Shown here one piece after another: positions 11,531 through 23,661 of a stretch of 64,000 nucleotides of DNA (the first letter of the stretch is position 1; each line of letters starts with the position of its first letter). The position numbers and the translations under genes were made by a program. Below the pieces are notes generated by a model. The model saw only the letters and a program-made list of their open reading frames with translations. It was not told where the DNA came from and made no database searches. The stretch comes from Uloborus plumipes (taxonomy: Eukaryota; Arthropoda; Arachnida; Araneae; Uloboridae): the NCBI GenBank assembly GCA_038373865.1, contig JAXGGA010004699.1:1-64000 (forward strand). The letters run 5' to 3'.

Positions 11531-14489
11531 GAGCGATTCCATACCAAATCACCGAAAAATAAAAAAGTTGGTCGCACGACCGACTCGGATTTTTTTTTAA
11601 TTTGGTACACAGATTGATGGTATAGAGGTATGAAAAAGCCCAGAAGGAAAGTTACCTGCTCCACTTATTTTCTGAGATACATGCCCTCAAAGTTTGTCCG
11701 CCACGTCAAAATACTAAAAAAGTGATGTTATTTAATCATTTTTTATAAAAAATCGTACTCATGCAAAATAAAAGTGTTAGATATCTATGGAAACTAGTTA
11801 CTCCAGGCATTTTGAAAAAAAATACTAGAACGTTCATAATGAAAATTGCCAAGATACAGGGCTCTTTGAAGTTGTCACCACAAAAACTTGATTTTGCAGA
11901 TTTTGCTAAAATTCAGGCATTTATTACAAAAAAAGGCAAACAAAACCAAAGGTTTTCTCACTTTTTGGTAGTGTACAGGTCCTTCCTGTAAATTGCTACG
12001 CAATAAATTTTTTGGGTTTCTCACTCCTTCTTGGAAATATTTTAGCTTAAAAATAAGCCATAAGGCAAAAAATGCGTTTTTGACCATCTTGGCAGCCATT
12101 TTTCTCATAAAGGGGGAGCAGTAGAAACTTTGATTTTTTTTTAAAACAAGCCATTGATATGTTAGCTATTCACAGGAAAAGAGTTTACTTTTGGTTATTT
12201 CTCCCATTAAGAGATATCCTGCTGAGAGTATATGCATGTTTTTCGCGACGACCATATGCTTTTGTTCCCCCTCTCATGGACTTAAAATTAATTAAACCAA
12301 AAAATAATGATATAGTTATTATTAGCTGTATTATCTACCCAATATGTCATGAAATTTAATTTATTAAATCATTGAACAATAAATTAGATAATTGATGAAA
12401 AAAAGAAAAAGTATTTCTCTGATGCCTGAGCATTATGCATTCATAATTATAAAGCACTAAATACTTTCTTGAGAAATTAATTAACATAAATGGCTCTAAA
12501 TATTTATATTATAAGCAATACCCAATCTTGTGATTGGGATACTCCTGTTTTTAATTGAAGAATTTCTTGAATATCACATGAATATCAGGAAAAGAAATGA
12601 GGTCTTTTCGTTTGATTTAGGATATTTTATGACAAATTTCATTTGATGGGCTACTAACTGAGCATGGTGATAAAGAGCTATTAATTTCAGCATCGAATTC
12701 CATTTTACCTTATTAACAGTTAAATATTTACAAAATAATTAAATAAATAATTTAATATAAAGCCATGCTTGAAAAATTAAAATTAGTGCAACCTAATTTA
12801 TTCCCATACTGATCTTTACAAAATTGACATACGTTGAGCACTGATAAGAACTGACAAGAAAAAGTTTACTCACTAAAATATTAGTTCACAGATACTATAA
12901 AGCATACATTCTATTTTCCACAAAATAATACTGCAACAAAGAACAAGGGTATCCTCCTGTTTATAGCCATCAATCAGGAACATCCAATCACAAGATTGGG
13001 TATTGCCTATGAGATAAATATTCGAAGCTCCTTTATTTTAATCGATTTTTCAAGAAATTCTTTAGTACCTACCCCTTTATACCCTTGTTCTTTGTTACAG
13101 TATTATTTTGTAGAAAATAGAATGTACGCTTTATAGTATCTGTGAACTAGTATTTCAGTGAGTAAACTTATTCTTGTCAGTTCTTATCAGTGCTCAACAC
13201 ATGTCAGTTTTGTAAAGATCAGTATGGGAATAAATTAGGTTGCACTAATTTTAATTCTTCAAGCATGGCTTTATATTAAATTATTTATTTAATTATTTTA
13301 TAAATATTTAACTGTTAATAAGGTAAAATGGAATTCGATGCTGAAATTAATAGCGCTTTATCACCATGCTCAGTTAGTAGCCCATCAAATGAAATTTGTC
13401 ATAAAGTATCCTACATCAAACGAAAAGACCTCATTTATTTTCCTGATATTCATGTGATATTCAAGAAATTCTTCAATTAAAAACAGAAGTATCCCAATCA
13501 CAAGATTGGGTATTGCTTATAATATAACTATTTAGAGCTCATTTATGTAAATTAATTTCTCAAGAAAGTAATTAGTGCTTTATAATTATGAATGCATAAT
13601 GCTCAGGCATCAGAAAAATACTTTCTTGTTTTCATCAATTATCTAATTTATTGTTCAATGATTTAATAAATTAAATTTCATGACATATTGAGTAGATAAT
13701 ACAGCTAATAATAAATATATAATTATTTTTTGGTTTAATTAATTTTAAGTCCATGAGAGAGGAACAAAAGCATATGGTCGTCGCGAAAAACATGCATATA
13801 CTGTCAGCAGGATATCTCTTAATGGGAGAAATAACCAAAAGTAAACTCTTTTCCTGTGAATAGCTAACATATCAGTGGCTTATTTAAAAAAAAAATTAAA
13901 GTTTCTACTGCTCCCCCTTTATGAGAAAAATGGCTGCCAATATGGCCAAAAACGCATTTTTTGCCTTATGGCTTATTTTTAAGCTAAAATATTTCCAAGA
14001 AGGAGTGAGAAACCCAAAAAATTTATTGCGTAGCAATTTACAGGGAGGACCTGTACACTACCAGAAAGTGAGAAAACCTTTGGTTTTGTTTGCCTTTTTT
14101 TGTAATAAATGCCTGAATTTTAGCAAAATCTGCAAAATCAAGTTTTTGTGGTGACAACTTCAAAGAGCCCTGTACCTTGGCAATTTTCATTATGAACGTT
14201 CTAGTATTTTTTTTCAGAATGCCTGGAGTAACTAGTTTCCATAGATATCTAACACTTTTATTTTGCATGAGTACGATTTTTTATAAAAAATGATTAAATA
14301 ACATCACTTTTTTAGTATTTTGACGTGGCGGACAAACTTTGAGGGCATGTATCTCAGAAAATAAGTGGAGCAGGTAACTTTCCTTTTGGGCTTTTTCATA
14401 CCTCTATACCATCAATCTGTGCACCAAATTAAAAAAAAATCCGAGCCGGTCGTGCGACCCCCATTCGGTGATTTGGTATGGAATCGCTC
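11531..14489. mobile_element. Giant foldback element (about 1.4-kb arms)
   Basis: GAGCGATTCCATACCAAATC at 11531 is mirrored by GATTTGGTATGGAATCGCTC ending 14489. Arms run to about 12955 and from about 13075 with near-complete pairing, including the AAGATTGGGTATTGC segments around 12520, 12990 and 13500. A 77-codon frame appears in both arms (12108-11875 and 13921-14151), but its three differences are all amino-acid changing, so it is not under coding constraint. Confidence 0.88.
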
Positions 14490-14809
14490 ACATTTAAATA
14501 AATGTTCAAAGTAAATTTATAACATCACATTTTTACATTCGCACGCAATCCCATTCAATCCAACTACAAAGCATACAGCATGCACAAAATAAATGCATGT
14601 ATATATATATATGTATATATGTATATTAGTCATTGCCAAACTGTAGTAATATGTTTCTTTTCGATATAAACATTCTTATTCACTCTCTCATTAGGACCTA
14701 TGTTGAGTTTTAGACCTTTAAATAATCTTTCTCACTTATACGTCTCTCTCACTTATGCGCCTTTTTCTGTTGGTCCCTAGGGCAGGCGCATAAGTGAGAG
14801 TTCACTGTA

Positions 14810-15259
14810 TTATGTTTTTAATGAGCTGCAAGTTACAGAGCTATGCCAAAACTACAAAACTTACAGCTTTATTTGTTACTCGAGCTTTTATCGTCACTTT
14901 ACGAGCTGAAACGCACCATGGTTGCGGACTCTCACGGACGTGTTAACTTAGTTTTAGCTTCCAGTGTGAAGGTTACCTCAGCTTTAATAAAAAAACATCT
15001 ACATCCCTTTCCGACATTTCTATTCCAGTTTCCTTTTAAAACTGAAATAACGAAGTAACAACGGGATAAGCCCAAAACAAGAGCAAAACTGCAGTTTCCT
15101 GATATCATAACGGGGCTGCCGGTATATGTTTGTACTCACTGTTTAAATTTTTTTTACGGCCACCTCGGACGCGTTTGCGCAAGCCTTAGGTCTCTACTGA
15201 TTTTGTTAAAATAGGGGTGATGGTGAAAAGGGAGATAATAGTCCAGTCAAATTAGACAT
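14810..15259. other. Unassigned intronic sequence
   Basis: Nothing recognisable; a short open frame (14843-15055) has no family features. Confidence 0.4.
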
Positions 15260-17572
15260 TAAAATCGCAAATCGCGATGTAGTTCTGAATTTTTAATATG
15301 TTGTTTGGGACCCTTAGGGTAGTGTAAGTCTAAGTTTGCATCTTTCTAAAACCTGTGCTCGCTGCGAAACTCGCGAAAAACTGCAAAATTTTCGGCCATT
15401 TTTCAGTTTTTCCTTTATAACTCCTAAATTATGCAACTTTTGAATATACACGTGAATACCCATTTTAAAGAACAAAAATTTGCAACAATTTAAGCTTAAG
15501 TGGAGTTCTGTAAGACGAATAGTTTAAGAGATAACATACTTCGAAAAATGGAGTTTTTTTGCGAAAAGTTAAAAAATTATGCTTCTATCATATTTTGGTC
15601 CAAATATCGACATAAATTCTTATTCTACAAGACAAAAAATGAACATACAATTATAGTACATTTAATCAGCTTTCATTCAAGCCCAAGCAATGGTCTGTAG
15701 GTTCAATATTTCATTTACAATAGCGAAAAATAAATATTTAAAATTTTGAGAAATGAGCAAAATCGTTTCCTAATAAGAATAGGGGGGCAGTGGACAATAA
15801 AAAAGTGCATAGAATGGTTTTTAAAGGGTAACACTGTATTGAAATGTTATTTTAAAAATAAAAAATAAAACTTTTCAGGTCCTTTTCACTCATTTTTTGC
15901 TGTTTTTATAATGGTTCTTTTTGGCTACGGTCTTATCCTGACTGTTTTCAAATTTTCCCCTATCACTCCTGAACTATGCAACTTTTGATAATACGTGTGC
16001 ATACTCATTTTGAAAAACACTAAATTTGTAACAATTTAAGCTTCAGTGGAGTTCTGCAGGATGAATTTTTTAGTTTAGGAGATATCGTACTTCAACAACT
16101 TGTCATTTTTTGCGAGAAATGAAATAAATGTGCTTTGATCATATTTTGAACCAAATCTCGGCATAAATTCTTATTCTACAAGACAAAGATAGACATTTAA
16201 TTACAGTACATCTAATTGACTTTCATTTAAGCCTAAAAAGAAGTCTGTAAGTTCAATAGTTCATTTACAATTGTGAAAAAACCAATTTTCAGAAATTGAA
16301 ATTTTTTTTTTTTTTTTGAGAAATGAGAAAAATTGTTTTTTAATAAGAATAGAAGAGCACTGGACAACAGAAAAATGCATAGAGTTGTATAAAAAGGGTA
16401 ATACTGTATTAAAATTTTATTTTCATAATTTAAAAAAACCTTACAGGTTAATTTAGCTCAATGTTTTTCTTTTTTTTTCTTTTGTGGGTCTCTATTAGCT
16501 GTGGTCTTATTGCGAAGCTGCAGAAAAGAAAGGCTGTCTTTGTTTTGGATCCAGATGTTCATTTAAATACGGAAAGAGTTGTTACAACTTCCTTGCCATT
16601 TCAGTTCTCGAAGATGAAGAAAATACACAAACATCTTGAGACAGAACAAAGACCACATTCTTTTCCTGCAGCTTAGCTATAAGACCACAGCTAATAAAGA
16701 CTCACAAAAGAAAAAAAAAGAAAAACATTGAGCTAAATTAACCTGTAAGGTTTTTTTTAATTATAAAAATAATATTTTAATGCAGTTTTACTATTTTTAT
16801 ACAGCTCTAAGCATTTTTCGTTGTCCAGTTTTTAGGCTTAAATGAAAGCCAATTAGATGTACTGTAATTAAATGTATATCTTTGTCTTGTAGAATAAGAA
16901 TTTATGCCGAGATTTGGTTCAAAATATGATCACAGCATATTTATTTCATTTCTCGCAAAAAATGACAAATTGTTGAAGTACGATATCTCCTAACCTATTC
17001 GTCCTGCAGAACTCCACTGAAGCTTAAATTGTTACAAATTTAGTGTTCTTCAAAATGAGTATGCACGCACAAGTATTATCAAAAGTTGCATAGTTCAGGA
17101 GTGATAGGGGAAAATTTGTAAACAGTCAGGATAAGACCATAGCCAACAAGAACCGTTATAAAAATAGCAAAAAATGAGTGAAAATGACCTGAAAAGTTTT
17201 ATTTTTTATTTTTAAAATAACATTTTAATACAGTGTTACCCTTTAAAAACCATTCTATGCACTTTTTTATTATCCACTGCCCTCCTATTCTTATTAGGAA
17301 ACGATTTTGCTCATCTTTCAAAATTAATTTATTGAGCTTAAATTGTTGCAAATTTAGTGTTCTTTAAAATGGGTATTCTCATGTATCATCAAAAGTTGCA
17401 TAGTTTAGGAGTTATAAAGGAAAAACGGAAAAATAGCCGAAAATTTTGCAGTTTTTCGCGAGTTTCGCAGCGAGCACAGGTTTTAAAAAGGTGCAAACTT
17501 AGATTTACACTACCCTAAGGGACCCAAACAACATATTAAAAATTTAGAACTACATCGTGATTTGCGATTTTA
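15260..17572. mobile_element. Giant foldback element, asymmetric arms
   Basis: TAAAATCGCAAATCGCGATG (15260) is mirrored by CATCGTGATTTGCGATTTTA (ends 17572). Pairing continues through TTTCGCAGCGAGCACAGG, the AGTGGAGTTCTG segments and TAGCTGTGGTCTTAT near the centre (16495 and about 16690). The left arm (about 1.26 kb) is longer than the right (about 0.9 kb) because of deletions. A 71-codon frame at the centre (16461-16673) is only the loop read through. Confidence 0.8.
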
Positions 17573-17755
17573 GAAACAGAATTGAAGGGGCAAGTGGATG
17601 AAGGTGATATGTGACAAGTGAGGAGATTTTTCTTTGTTTTGTTTTGTTTTTCGTTGGGTTCGTTTATTTGACATGCTGGTTTGCGTTGATGTTTTTTTCT
17701 CTTTTAATTCATTCCCCTACCCTATCAGTTCTAAAAACAGGAGCGCCCAGATTGG

Positions 17756-17780
17756 AGGTCACGGGAGGTCACTGTGACCT
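17756..17780. promoter_or_regulatory. AGGTCA half-site composite (DR4 overlapping IR3)
   Basis: AGGTCA at 17756-17761 and 17766-17771 are direct repeats with a 4-base spacer; the second is also the left half of a perfect palindrome AGGTCA-CTG-TGACCT (17766-17780). These are consensus nuclear-receptor half-sites. The context looks repeat-derived, and function is unknown. Confidence 0.35.
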
Positions 17781-18193
17781 CCCAAAAATTTCCGTATTCG
17801 GCACATTTTGCTGACGATTCGGATATTTATTGCAACATAGAGATTATTTGTTCCATTTAGTTCTTAGAATTGTTTTTTAAAAAAATGCCTCATGTTTTTC
17901 CTCCCTAAATGTTATGCATGTTCGTATTTTATCATTCGGTAAAATTTAAACTTCCTTCGGCAATTTGATAATCGCCCTCCCAAACATTTGAGTTCGGGGC
18001 GCCCCTGTCTAGAAAAGTAAAATAATATCAGATTAGGCAGGAATGCTCCCATGGTGCTATCCTTAATCAAGTTGTCACCCCTTTTTGAAATAGAACCGTT
18101 CAACGGTGCTAGGCGCGCCTTTCGAGGTTAGACAGTATACTGGCATGCAATACACCGCCAACTCGGCTATTTCGATCCATGGACAGCTGTTTT

Positions 18194-18402
18194 GAGCTTA
18201 TTATGTTCTCATCAGCATGGAATACGAAAGTAGTCGAGTTGGAGGCAAAAAACCTCTTATAAGGCAAAGAGAGCCAAAAAAATTGGTAGCTAATGTAAAA
18301 TTAGAATACATAGCACATAAAAGAGGATTTTTTTTTTTTTTTTTTTTTTGCCTTCAACTAGACTACTTTCGTATTCCATGCTGATGAGAGCAGAATAAGC
18401 TC
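18194..18402. mobile_element. Small foldback MITE
   Basis: GAGCTTATTATGTTCTCATC at 18194 is mirrored by the inverse ending GAATAAGCTC at 18402; both arms contain CAGCATGGAATACGAAAGTA or its inverse, separated by a T-run. Related fragments with CATCAGCATGG occur near 47165 and 48510. Confidence 0.7.
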
Positions 18403-18466
18403 AGCCCTTGCTTAGGGGCGGTTTCTCACAGCAGTATACAGACACTTTATTCTTTTCGTTCTATAG

Positions 18467-18602
18467 GTAAATTACTTTGCCGCCAGTTTCCACGATGCTG
18501 TTCTCATGCTGTGCAATGCCATACGCGAAGCAGTCTATGCGCAAGAAAATCCCCTCGATGGAAACGTGATTATATCGCGGCTGAAAAACAAAACATTTGA
18601 CG
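18467..18602 (+). CDS. NPR1-like: Receptor guanylate cyclase exon: ectodomain (VNYFAASFHDA)
   Basis: The acceptor is TTCTATAG|GTAAAT and the donor GACG|GTAGGT. The exon starts on a codon boundary and ends after the first base of a Gly codon. It encodes VNYFAASFHDAVLMLCNAIR, then ENPLDGNVIISRLKNKTFD. The ASFHDA..L segment is the hallmark of the natriuretic receptor ectodomain, and the following N-I-x-x-R...N-x-(S/T)-F pattern also matches. A sequon NKT is present. The intron upstream is about 12 kb and the one downstream only 120 bp. Confidence 0.92.
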
Positions 18603-18722
18603 GTAGGTTGATTTGAAGATAAAATATTTTAGCAGCCTGTGCTTCAGTTTGGTATCCGATAGTTTAAAAATGTTTTTCTGATACTCATTTTCAAACTGCA
18701 TTTTTTTTTCTTCCAAGTCCAG

Positions 18723-18817
18723 GTATTTCAGGACTTGTTACTATCAACCAGAAAGGAGACCGTGTGGCGGATTACGCACTCTTGGACCAAGTTGACCCGG
18801 AGAATGGCACGTTCGAA
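18723..18817 (+). CDS. NPR1-like: Receptor guanylate cyclase exon: ectodomain (DPENGTF)
   Basis: The acceptor is GTCCAG|GTATTT and the donor TTCGAA|GTATGA. The first two bases complete the Gly codon from the previous exon; it ends on a codon boundary. It encodes GISGLVTINQKGDRVADYAL, then DQVDPENGTFE. This matches the family's strand of G-x-x-G-x-(L/V)-x-I...G-D-R-x-x-D...DPENG-(A/T)-F. The NGT sequon is probably glycosylated. It lies 120 bp after the previous exon, the shortest intron seen here. Confidence 0.92.
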
Positions 18818-18854
18818 GTATGAACCATTTACTACAACATAAAAACCAATAAAT

Positions 18855-20076
18855 TAAGGATGCACCGATTAATCGACCAAGATCGGCCACTTTGCCTATT
18901 AGTAATAATCGGAAAAATCGGGCAGATTAATCGGCGAAAAAAAATATTTTAATATATTTTTTTAAAGTATATCTTTACGTATTTATAATCTTTAAGTATT
19001 TCTTAAACTATGATGAATAATTTTGTTAACAGTAATAATAATCTTCACTGTTGATATAAAATTCTAAATAAATTATACCTATCTCCTATTTTGAATACAT
19101 ATAAACAATATGTGTCCATAATTTTCTCCTTAGCATAGTGCTTTTAGATAACTTCTAGTTTTCTCAAAGAATAACAGTATTGAATTAAATTGCTACTAAT
19201 AATTGAAAAAATTAAACTTAGTTACTCATAAATTGGAGTGTCCACCACGTACTCCTCCCGTCCTGCCCCCCCTTTTTTTTATTTGAATTTTCATGTCTGG
19301 TTAACATAATTAGCAACGTGTTAATGTAATATTATTGACAAGAATAAGAGAATCGGATCTAAGAAATTTGATAAAATTTTGGGAAAATTAGGAAAATGGA
19401 AAAAAATCTTCTCAGAAATAAATTATTTACTATTCCTGAACTCGTAATTGTAAAAGAGAGGAAAGAAAGTGATAGGGAAATTGGTATTACAGTCAAACCT
19501 GTCTATCTCGAACGTCTCGGGATAAAAGGAAAATTCGAGATACGGAGGTTTCGAGATATAGAGGTTGTGATAAAATTTACAAAAATAAGCAATGGGAACA
19601 AACTCAAATACTTAATAGATTATTTTGCATTGATATTGTCGAATATTTTACTGTACGACATGTTGTGAGTCTACGTTTTACTAATTGTGATGACTATATT
19701 GGTAGCAAGTTAATGCACACCTTTATATACGAACGTAGTCTGAATGATTGTGTAAAAGGTAATTTTTGTCTCTTAGTTATTCCACTGATAAAGGTGACTG
19801 AAGATGAAATTCAAAAATGAGAGTCGTCAAAATTCGAGATATAGAGGTTTTCGGGGAAAATCATTCGAGATAAACATGAGAAAAAACATTAAATTTATGC
19901 TGTAAAAGATGGGAAATTGAAAAATTTCGACATAGAGAGGTTTTCGAGATAAGCAGGTTCGAGATAAACAGGTTAGACTGTATTTAAAACAATCATCCTT
20001 CTCAATAATCGGCTCGGCCGGTTATGAACAGCTGATTAATCGGTAATCGGCCAATTTGCTTATCGGTGCATCCCTA
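18855..20076. mobile_element. hAT MITE with nested pogo-type MITE
   Basis: TAAGGATGCACCGAT (18855) and ATCGGTGCATCCCTA (ends 20076) are the widespread hAT-type ends, flanked by CAATAAAT and GAATAAAT (7 of 8 match). The interior includes GATTAATCGG repeats near both ends. 19490-19980 is a later insertion. Confidence 0.85.
19490..19980. mobile_element. pogo/Tigger-like MITE nested in a hAT MITE
   Basis: CAGTCAAACCTGTCTATCTC (19490) and GATAAACAGGTTAGACTG (ends 19980) are inverted and flanked by TA on both sides. The subterminal TTCGAGATA motif recurs at both ends. An open frame inside is not transposase-like. Confidence 0.8.
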
Positions 20077-20446
20077 GAATAAATACTACTTAATTAATCT
20101 CTCTGAATCCGCTACGTGAAGTTTAAAAAGGAGAAATGGTCCTGTTTTTTAATACTTTGCTATCGATTTACATTGAAAAGTTATTCACACACAACACAGC
20201 TGTATTTCTTTTTCTCCTTCTTCCAGGAGAATAACGCTAGAGGTCTCCGAGTTCAAAAATGCTCTCAGATTTAGTCAATCACGTGCATTTTGTCGTTACT
20301 TTGGGATCAAACTTTCAATTGACACCAATTCCATTGATAGTCTGCACCTGAGCTAAAATGCACCAACTGAAACTCATTAAAGCAGTGTTTCAGGGGAAAA
20401 ACAATGAATCAATATTTTATATAAATAAATGCTCTAATTTCAATAC

Positions 20447-20731
20447 ACTTCATTCTCCAGGGTACCCCGTACCTACCACAACTCATGGTTTAACCGGGAT
20501 GGGGCCCTGAAGAGCGCTCTGTTCTTTTTGATCCAGACCAAGGGCCGAGCAAACCCCAGGTCCAGCATCCCCAGAGGTATCGTTTCACTTGGAGGACTTT
20601 GTGACCACGACCATTATTTAACGTCGCCCAGCCACCATTTGCGACAACAGTGGCTCTTTGATCGGCGAGGATCAAACTCGTGACCCTCCAGTTATGCGTC
20701 CGACACCTTACCGATCGGGCTACCACGAGCC
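20447..20731 (-). mobile_element. tRNA-derived SINE, copy with 15-bp target duplication
   Basis: CTCTAATTTCAATAC flanks both sides (20432-20446 and 20732-20746). On the minus strand it begins GGCTCGTGGTAGCCCGATC, a tRNA-like head with A-box and B-box-like GGTCACGAGTTTGATCC, then a body with CAAAGTCCTCCAAGTGAAAC and GGGCCCCATCCCGGTT. Long duplications indicate LINE-driven insertion. Relatives: 43427, 51170 and 61033. Confidence 0.88.
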
Positions 20732-20911
20732 CTCTAATTTCAATACTAGGAACTTAATATTTAATAAATGTTCGTAAAGTCAAATTGGAACCATATTTAT
20801 GTAAGTAAAACTAATATTGTACTAAGGTTCGAGTGATAAAATTAGGGGGCATCATGTACCTTCTTGTAAACCCACGTGGCTATCAAGTCTTTGTTTTAAC
20901 TAACAGCCCAT

Positions 20912-22051
20912 ATATCGTCGGCACCACGCTAAAAACGCGAATACAAAAAATCGCGTTTTTCAAGTTCGATGGTTTCCCGTAGTACTGAAAAAAGACTGCC
21001 TACTGGTAAAATGAGGAATCTGTTAGATGGTCGTAAGCCAATGTCATTTTTACGAATTTCACAGCTTTGCCCGATTAAGTTATGCTATATTTACGAATAT
21101 GATTTTCAACAGTTTACACAGTTAAACAAATTAAAAAATTATATTTTTAAGGATTTATTGCCTTATCTTGTGTTCAATAAAAGTTTTTCCTAGTAAAACA
21201 AAACTTTTTTTTTTAAATCTTTTCATCCATTATTATTATTTGTTATAGCAATCTTGTATCCCAGATATAAAGTATCGAAAATGAATAACTTGAAACTTCA
21301 TCGCAAACTATCGAATATTCTCTAAAATTTCATATTCGATACTTAACCTTCAATCCGGTGACTTTCGACCAAAAATGTCCGTTTTGGTAAAGTAGCGAAT
21401 TTTTTTAAACAATTACAGTCGACGCTCGTTATAACGACCACACGTTATAAGGACCATGCTATTATAAAAACCAGTGGGAAAAGTCCCAACTTGATTCCCG
21501 AAACACAAAAATTCTACCTGTTATAGCGACTACCCGTTATAAAGACCTACAGTCGACACTCGTTATAACGACCACACGTTATAAAGACCATGCCATTATA
21601 AAAACCAGTGGGAAAAGTCCCAACTTGATTCCCGAAACACAAAAATTCTACCTGTTATAGCGACCACCCGTTATAAAGACCTACAGTCGACACTCGTTAT
21701 AACGACCACACGTTATAAAGACCATGCCATTATAAAACCCAATGGGAGAAGTCCCAACTTGATTCCCGAAACACAAAAATTCTACCTGTTATAGCGACCA
21801 CCGTTTTAAAGACCTACTTCTTTGGAACGGAGATGGTCTTTATCTCGAGCGTCGACTGTATTATTGATAATTTTATAAATAATTAAAATGATACCTTCGA
21901 ACGATAGTTTTACACTTAAAGATATCTATAAAAATTTCAAAACTCAAAATAACCAAACGCGTCAGGTGGGAAAAAATTATATTCAGTGTTTTGGCTCTCC
22001 TGAAAAGTGCCAATTTTCACATTCGTCATTTTAGCGTGGTGCCGACGATAT
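20912..22051. mobile_element. Inverted-repeat element containing a tandemised pogo-type MITE
   Basis: ATATCGTCGGCACCACGCTA (20912) is mirrored by TAGCGTGGTGCCGACGATAT (ends 22051). The interior holds the element at 21416-21858 and otherwise nothing recognisable. Confidence 0.7.
21416..21858. mobile_element. pogo/Tigger-like MITE with 134-bp internal tandem repeats
   Basis: CAGTCGACGCTCGTTATAAC (21416) and CGAGCGTCGACTG (ends 21858), flanked by TA. The left end recurs at 21550 and 21684, giving 134-bp units that each carry a copy of the terminus (CAGTCGACACTCGTTATAAC). Confidence 0.85.
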
Positions 22052-22158
22052 CTTCTCTACCTGTGACATTTCCATTTTCCTACACGACACTAGCTAGTTA
22101 GTCGTTAGTGTATACACGACCCTATACACTAACTAGAACCGCAACCATAAAAGAAGTA

Positions 22159-22946
22159 CAGTGGACGCTAGGGTGGGGCGAAAAATAAAAAGTTTTTCAG
22201 ATCAACTTCTAATAGTTGCCAAAAGTTGTCTTTGGTGATGATTAGCTTTGGTTCAAAATTTGAAAAAAATCGGTTAATATCTTCAAGGGACGCTGCGATC
22301 GCAAAGTTTAACCATAGCTTTGTTATGGATTTTATGGTTAAAATATACAAAATAATGCCTTTAGCTAGTCTCTTTGCTTTTTTTTATGTTTTCATGCATT
22401 AAAAGCATATGAAATGACTCACAAACATTATTTTATATGATATATTTATATTTTAAAAAAATCAGTTTTTTTCACTTTTTTGTTTCTTTTTAAATGTTTG
22501 AAATATAAATATATCACATAAAATAATTTTTTGTAAGTTATTTCACATGCTTTGAATGCATGAATATATTTTATGAGTAAAGAAATGCAATGAGATTAGC
22601 TAACGGCATTGTTTTTCATATTTTAACCATAAAAACCCGATAAAAGCTATGATAAAACTTTGCGATCGCAGCGCCCCCTGAAGATATTCACTGATTTTTC
22701 TCAAATTTTGCACAAAAGCTATCACCAAAGACAACTTTTGGCAACTAATAGAAGTTGATCTGAAAAACTTTTTATTTTTCGCCTCACCCTAGTGGACGCG
22801 CATTAATTGAATCAGACGCTGTATATTAGAATCAAATCGTCAAAAACAAAACAACATCCAGTTCTAAATAGCCGCTTTATGGACTCAAACGAATTGAATT
22901 AAAAAATGTTTAGATCACACATGATTCATATAAGCGGCGGCCACTG
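22159..22946. mobile_element. TA-flanked MITE hosting a foldback MITE
   Basis: The left end CAGTGGACG (22159) resumes after the nested element as TGGACGCGCATTAATTGAAT (22793); the right end is ATTCATATAAGCGGCGGCCA then CTG (ends 22946). The nested element occupies 22168-22792. Confidence 0.6.
22168..22792. mobile_element. Foldback MITE with 6-bp target duplication
   Basis: CTAGGGTGGGGCGAAAAATA at 22168 and TATTTTTCGCCTCACCCTAG ending 22792, flanked by TGGACG on both sides. Arms of about 200 bp share GCGATCGCA and TTTTTCAGATCAACTTCTA or their inverses. Confidence 0.8.
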
Positions 22947-23043
22947 CATCACAAAAAAAATCAATATTTTATGCAAATAAATGTCCCAATTTCAATGTTA
23001 AAATTAACATCATGTAAAAAAAATTATACTGAGTTTCGTATGC

Positions 23044-23411
23044 TTAATAAAAAATGAACGTTGTTTTTACAGTATAATACAGCTAATTTTACAGTAATAA
23101 ACTGTAAAAATTGCTAATTTTACGGTAATAAACTCTCAAATTGCTAATTTTACAATAATTAACTGTAAAACTGTTAATTTTACAGTTTATTACCCTGCAT
23201 TTTACAGTTTAAAACTTTGTTGCTTTTACAGTATAATACAGCTACGGCTTATAAACTGTACTTACGGCAATAAACTGTAAAATTGCTAACTTTACAGTAA
23301 GAAACTGTAAAACTGCTAGTTTTACAGTTTATTACTATGCATTTTGCAGTTTCAAACTAAAACCTCTGCAGCCAGTACTATACTGCAAAAACAGCAGTTC
23401 ATTTTTTGCAG
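23044..23411. repeat. ACTGTAAAA-type repeat, cluster II
   Basis: It starts AAAAAATGAACGTTGTTTTT and ends CAGTTCATTTTTTGCAG, with alternating TTTTACAGT and ACTGTAAAA throughout. Confidence 0.75.
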
Positions 23412-23661
23412 CGTACCTTTTCGCCTCCTGAGAGAAAACGGACGAAGCTGAAACCTCATCCATAAAAGTAGTATATCAGAAAAATCAGAGAACCAATATT
23501 TTTAAAGGCGGTTTTTCTTCTCTCAAGAGCAACGCACTCCATTTGGAGCCGATAGCTTTCAGTGATGCACTTAGCAAAGCAAACCCCGCCGTTTCTCGAA
23601 CAGAGCTTATCAGCGAGCTTATAAATATCGGCTGCGGGGATGGTGCTCTAAAGCGGAGGTG

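Noticed and set aside
11875..14151. A 77-codon protein present twice (12108-11875 and 13921-14151)
   Set aside because: It lies in the two arms of one foldback. All three differences between the copies change the amino acid, and the opposite strand is equally open, so there is no coding constraint.
16461..16673. 71-codon frame with a hydrophobic start resembling a signal peptide
   Set aside because: It spans the loop of a foldback and has no upstream or downstream exon partner.
20490..20726. 78-codon minus-strand frame
   Set aside because: It lies wholly inside the SINE with 15-bp target duplications.
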